Of a stretch of DNA of 9,011 nucleotides, positions 6,345 to 9,011 are shown in pieces. Source of the stretch: Acidimicrobiales bacterium (GTDB lineage: Bacteria > Actinomycetota > Acidimicrobiia > Acidimicrobiales > UBA8190); the NCBI GenBank assembly GCA_030042575.1, contig JASHZK010000128.1:1-9011 (forward strand). The letters are read 5' to 3'. Position 1 is the stretch's first letter; each line of letters opens with the position of its first letter. The notes under the pieces are model-generated. The model did not search any database and was not told the origin of the DNA. It saw nothing but the letters and a program-made list of their open reading frames with translations. The position numbers and the translations under genes were made by a program.

Positions 6345-9011
6345 TCAGACCACTACGGCGCGCGGTCCGAGAAGCACGCGCAGCTCGCCCAGGAGCCCGC
6401 GTCGGCTGTCCACGTTGAACTCGGCGGGCAGGCGCAAGGTGGTCTGCCCCACCTGCACGTGCACCGGCTCGTCCCCCGGGTGCTCGGCCAGGAGTCCCTT
6501 CAAGCGCTCGAGAACGTCGTCGGTGAGGCCCAGCGGAAGCTGGACGCACAAAGGCCCGGCTCCCGCTGTCCCCAGTTCGGGCCGGCTCAACTCCATGCAC
6601 ACGAGCTTCACCTGCTCGTCGCGGGTGTCGATGCGGCCTCGGACCACCACCAGGGCGTCGTCGGCCAAGATCGGTCCCACCTCGGCCATCGCCTTGGGGA
6701 AGACGAATACCTCCACCGAAGCGCGCAGGTCCTCCAGGACGAAGGTGGCCATGAGCTCACCGCGTTTGGTGTAGCGGCGGGTGAGCGCCGTCACCACACC
6801 TCCCACGGTCCGCACCTGGCCGTCGCGGCCGTAGTCGTCGATGCCCGGATCGTCGAGGTCCTTGACGTCGGCGATCGAACAGTCGGTGAGCCGGGCCAGG
6901 GCCGCCTCGTAACCGCGTAGGGGGTGGTCCGAGACGTACAGGCCCAACATCTCCTTCTCGAAGGCGAGCCGCTGGTCTTGGTCGAACTCCATGTCCGGCA
7001 CGGGGAACCGGGCATTGCCGTAAGCAGGAACGGCCTCCCCCTCGGAGTGGTCCATCACGTCGAAGAGGGTGGAGATGCCCGCCTGCTCCTCCCGCCGGCG
7101 CTCGAGGGTCCGATCGACGATCTCCTCGAACACCAGGCACAGCCCTCGGCGGGGATGTCCCAGTGAATCGAAGGCTCCGGCCTTGATCAGCGACTCGACC
7201 GTGCGCTTGTTGAGCACCACCGGGTCCACCCGCCAGCAGAAATCGTAGAAGTCGGCGAAGGGCCCACCGGCCTGGCGCTCGACCACGATTCGCTCGACCA
7301 GGCTCTCCCCCACGTTGCGCACGGCCGCCAGCCCGAAGACGATCTGGCCCCGGCTGTCTTCGCCTGCCAGCGGGGTGAACCCACCGGCCGAGCGGTTCAC
7401 GTCGGGCACGAGCACCTCGATCCCCATGGCCCGGCACTCCCCGAGATAGACGGCGGTGCGGTCCTTGTCGTCCTTGACCGAGGTGAGCAGGGCGGCCAGG
7501 TACTCCACCGGGTGGTTGGCCTTGAGCCAAGCCGTCTGATAGGCGATCAGCCCATATCCGTAGGAGTGGGACTTGTTGAAGGCGTAGTCGGCGAAGGGTT
7601 CGATGATGTCGAAGAGCCTCGTCCCCAGTTCGGCTCCGTAGCCGTTTCGCTCGCAACCGGCCACGAACTTCTGGCGTTCCTCGGCCATGACCGACCGGAC
7701 CTTCTTGGCGGCCGCCTTGCGAAGATTGTCGGCGTCCTCGAGTGAGTAGCCGGCGAACTTCTGGGCCACCCGCATCACCGACTCCTGATAGAGCATGAGT
7801 CCGTAGGTGTCGCCCAGGATGGCCTCCATGTCGGAGTGGAGGTAGGCGATCTGCTTGCGCCCGTTCTTGAGCTCGGGGTAGTCCCGGTGCATGTTCGCCG
7901 CCATGGGGCCGGGCCGGTAGAGGGCGACCAAGGCGGCCACGTCGTCGAAGGACGTGGGTGCCAGTGCGCGCAGCGTCGAGCGCATGGCCCCACCCTCCAG
8001 TTGGAACACCCCGACGGAGTCCGCCCGGCGCAGCATCTCGAAGGTCTTCTCGTCGTCGAGGGAGACGGCGTCGATGTCCGGGCGAGTGCCCACCGTCCGC
8101 TCGATCAGGTCGAGGGCGTGCTCGATGACCGACAGGTTGCGCAACCCCAGGAAGTCCATCTTGAGGAGCCCGAGCTCCTCCACTCCATGCATCTCGTATT
8201 GGGTGACGATGGGGGCGTCGTCGGGAACCTGACCGTTCTCCGGCTTGCGTTGCACGGGAAGGTACTCCGTGAGGGGGTCCCTGGTTATGACCACGGCAGC
8301 GGCGTGGATGCCGTCCTGGCGGCGCAGGTTCTCCAGGCCCTTGGCCACGTCGATGACCTCGGCCGCCTCGGGATCGCCGGCGTACATCTCCCGGAGGCCC
8401 TGGGCACTCACGTAGCCGTCCTCGTGGCCCTCCACCCTCTCCAGACAGGCACGCAACGGCGTGCCCCGGCCCATGACCAGCGGGGGCATGGCCTTGGCGA
8501 TGCGATCACCTACGGCGTAGGGGAACCCGAGCACCCGCGCCGCGTCGCGCACAGCCGCCCGGGCCTTGATGGTCGAGAAGGTCACGATCTGTGCCACGTG
8601 GTCCGAGCCGTAACGCTCGGCGGCATAGCGGATCATCTCGCCCCGATAGCGCTCGTCGAAATCCATGTCGATGTCGGGCATCTGCTTGCGACCTGGGTTG
8701 AGGAAGCGCTCGAAGAGCAGGTCGTACCGGATGGGGTCGAGGTCGACGATGCGCAGGCTGTAGGCCACGCAGCACCCGGCCGCCGACCCTCGCCCGGGCC
8801 CGACCCGGATACCGGAATCCCGAGCGTGGCGGATCAGGTCCCAGACGACGAGGAAGTAGGCGGAGAAGCCCATGTTGGAGATGACGCCCAGCTCGAAATC
8901 GAGGCGGAGCACCACCTCCGAGGGCAACGGCTCGCCGTAGCGCTGCCGGGCGCCGTCGTAGGCCAAGTGGCGGAGGTACCGGTCGGCCCGTTCCTCGTAA
9001 CTGGCGCCGGT
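6345..9011 (-). CDS. dnaE: DNA polymerase III alpha subunit, N-terminal part beyond window
   Basis: Catalytic subunit of the replicative C-family DNA polymerase. 888 residues are present. The frame is open to the right edge, so the PHP domain and the first part of the palm (roughly 300 residues in actinobacterial DnaE1) lie outside. Fragment numbering starts at 9011. The palm has GPGRGSAAG (71-79) and the catalytic aspartates in PDIDMDF (112-118). The third catalytic aspartate is in KMDFLGL (D286). Fingers motifs include FSTIKARAAVRD (145-156) and the later ALYRPGPM, YQESVMRVAQ, FNKSHSYGYG and AYQTAWLK. A helix-hairpin-helix region (around FDSLGHPRR) follows, then an OB fold (about 733-805, with VRTVGGVVTALTRRYTKRG and ATFVLEDL) and a short C-terminal tail. 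All expected motifs are intact and there is no frameshift. This is the DnaE rather than the PolC type, since no internal exonuclease domain interrupts the fragment. Confidence 0.97.
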   Translation of the reverse strand, partial: TGASYEERADRYLRHLAYDGARQRYGEPLPSEVVLRLDFELGVISNMGFSAYFLVVWDLIRHARDSGIRVGPGRGSAAGCCVAYSLRIVDLDPIRYDLLFERFLNPGRKQMPDIDMDFDERYRGEMIRYAAERYGSDHVAQIVTFSTIKARAAVRDAARVLGFPYAVGDRIAKAMPPLVMGRGTPLRACLERVEGHEDGYVSAQGLREMYAGDPEAAEVIDVAKGLENLRRQDGIHAAAVVITRDPLTEYLPVQRKPENGQVPDDAPIVTQYEMHGVEELGLLKMDFLGLRNLSVIEHALDLIERTVGTRPDIDAVSLDDEKTFEMLRRADSVGVFQLEGGAMRSTLRALAPTSFDDVAALVALYRPGPMAANMHRDYPELKNGRKQIAYLHSDMEAILGDTYGLMLYQESVMRVAQKFAGYSLEDADNLRKAAAKKVRSVMAEERQKFVAGCERNGYGAELGTRLFDIIEPFADYAFNKSHSYGYGLIAYQTAWLKANHPVEYLAALLTSVKDDKDRTAVYLGECRAMGIEVLVPDVNRSAGGFTPLAGEDSRGQIVFGLAAVRNVGESLVERIVVERQAGGPFADFYDFCWRVDPVVLNKRTVESLIKAGAFDSLGHPRRGLCLVFEEIVDRTLERRREEQAGISTLFDVMDHSEGEAVPAYGNARFPVPDMEFDQDQRLAFEKEMLGLYVSDHPLRGYEAALARLTDCSIADVKDLDDPGIDDYGRDGQVRTVGGVVTALTRRYTKRGELMATFVLEDLRASVEVFVFPKAMAEVGPILADDALVVVRGRIDTRDEQVKLVCMELSRPELGTAGAGPLCVQLPLGLTDDVLERLKGLLAEHPGDEPVHVQVGQTTLRLPAEFNVDSRRGLLGELRVLLGPRAVVV

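Noticed and set aside
5728..6774. 348-codon plus-strand frame spanning the spacer between dnaE and the 229-residue gene
   Set aside because: Runs antisense to the ends of two minus-strand genes and through the heptamer repeat, giving a repetitive PSAQCPV peptide; no ribosome site or domain.

Overview
The window is visibly very GC-rich, with GTG and TTG start codons and almost every third codon position G or C. A DUF3151-family gene, known mainly from Actinomycetota, and an actinobacterial-type DnaE point to a high-GC actinobacterium. A deep lineage such as Acidimicrobiia is a reasonable guess, but that is inference. No tRNA, rRNA, CRISPR array, transposase or phage gene is visible. This looks like stable chromosomal housekeeping sequence, and I found no defence or mobile system.

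Left part (1-2351, minus strand): an apparent operon, read right to left. It runs tyrS (tyrosyl-tRNA synthetase), then a 57-codon single-pass membrane protein, then a DUF3151 protein, then a secreted lipoprotein cut by the window's left edge. The last three are joined by 4-base GTGA stop/start overlaps, so they are probably translationally coupled.

Centre (2352-5448): a 160-base divergent spacer separates tyrS from a plus-strand pair. The first gene of the pair is a full-length YyaL/DUF255-type thioredoxin-fold plus six-hairpin-barrel protein, apparently with a leaderless GTG start. The second is an unrecognised 260-residue protein that begins inside the stop codon of the first, again through GTGA. 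The pair ends at a 55-base convergent spacer holding a hairpin.

Right part (5449-9011, minus strand): the C-terminal 888 residues of DNA polymerase III alpha subunit (dnaE, 5' end outside the window), then a 206-base spacer, then an unrecognised 229-residue protein with a strong Shine-Dalgarno. Starting a few bases after the dnaE stop, the spacer carries a pure heptamer array (CCCAGTG, 5.7 copies). Read as dnaE mRNA, it is a run of six evenly spaced G-tracts, a textbook G-quadruplex motif. A GC hairpin lies further on.

The observations most worth checking are the unlisted small membrane ORF, the G-quadruplex/VNTR behind dnaE, and the repeated GTGA coupling.
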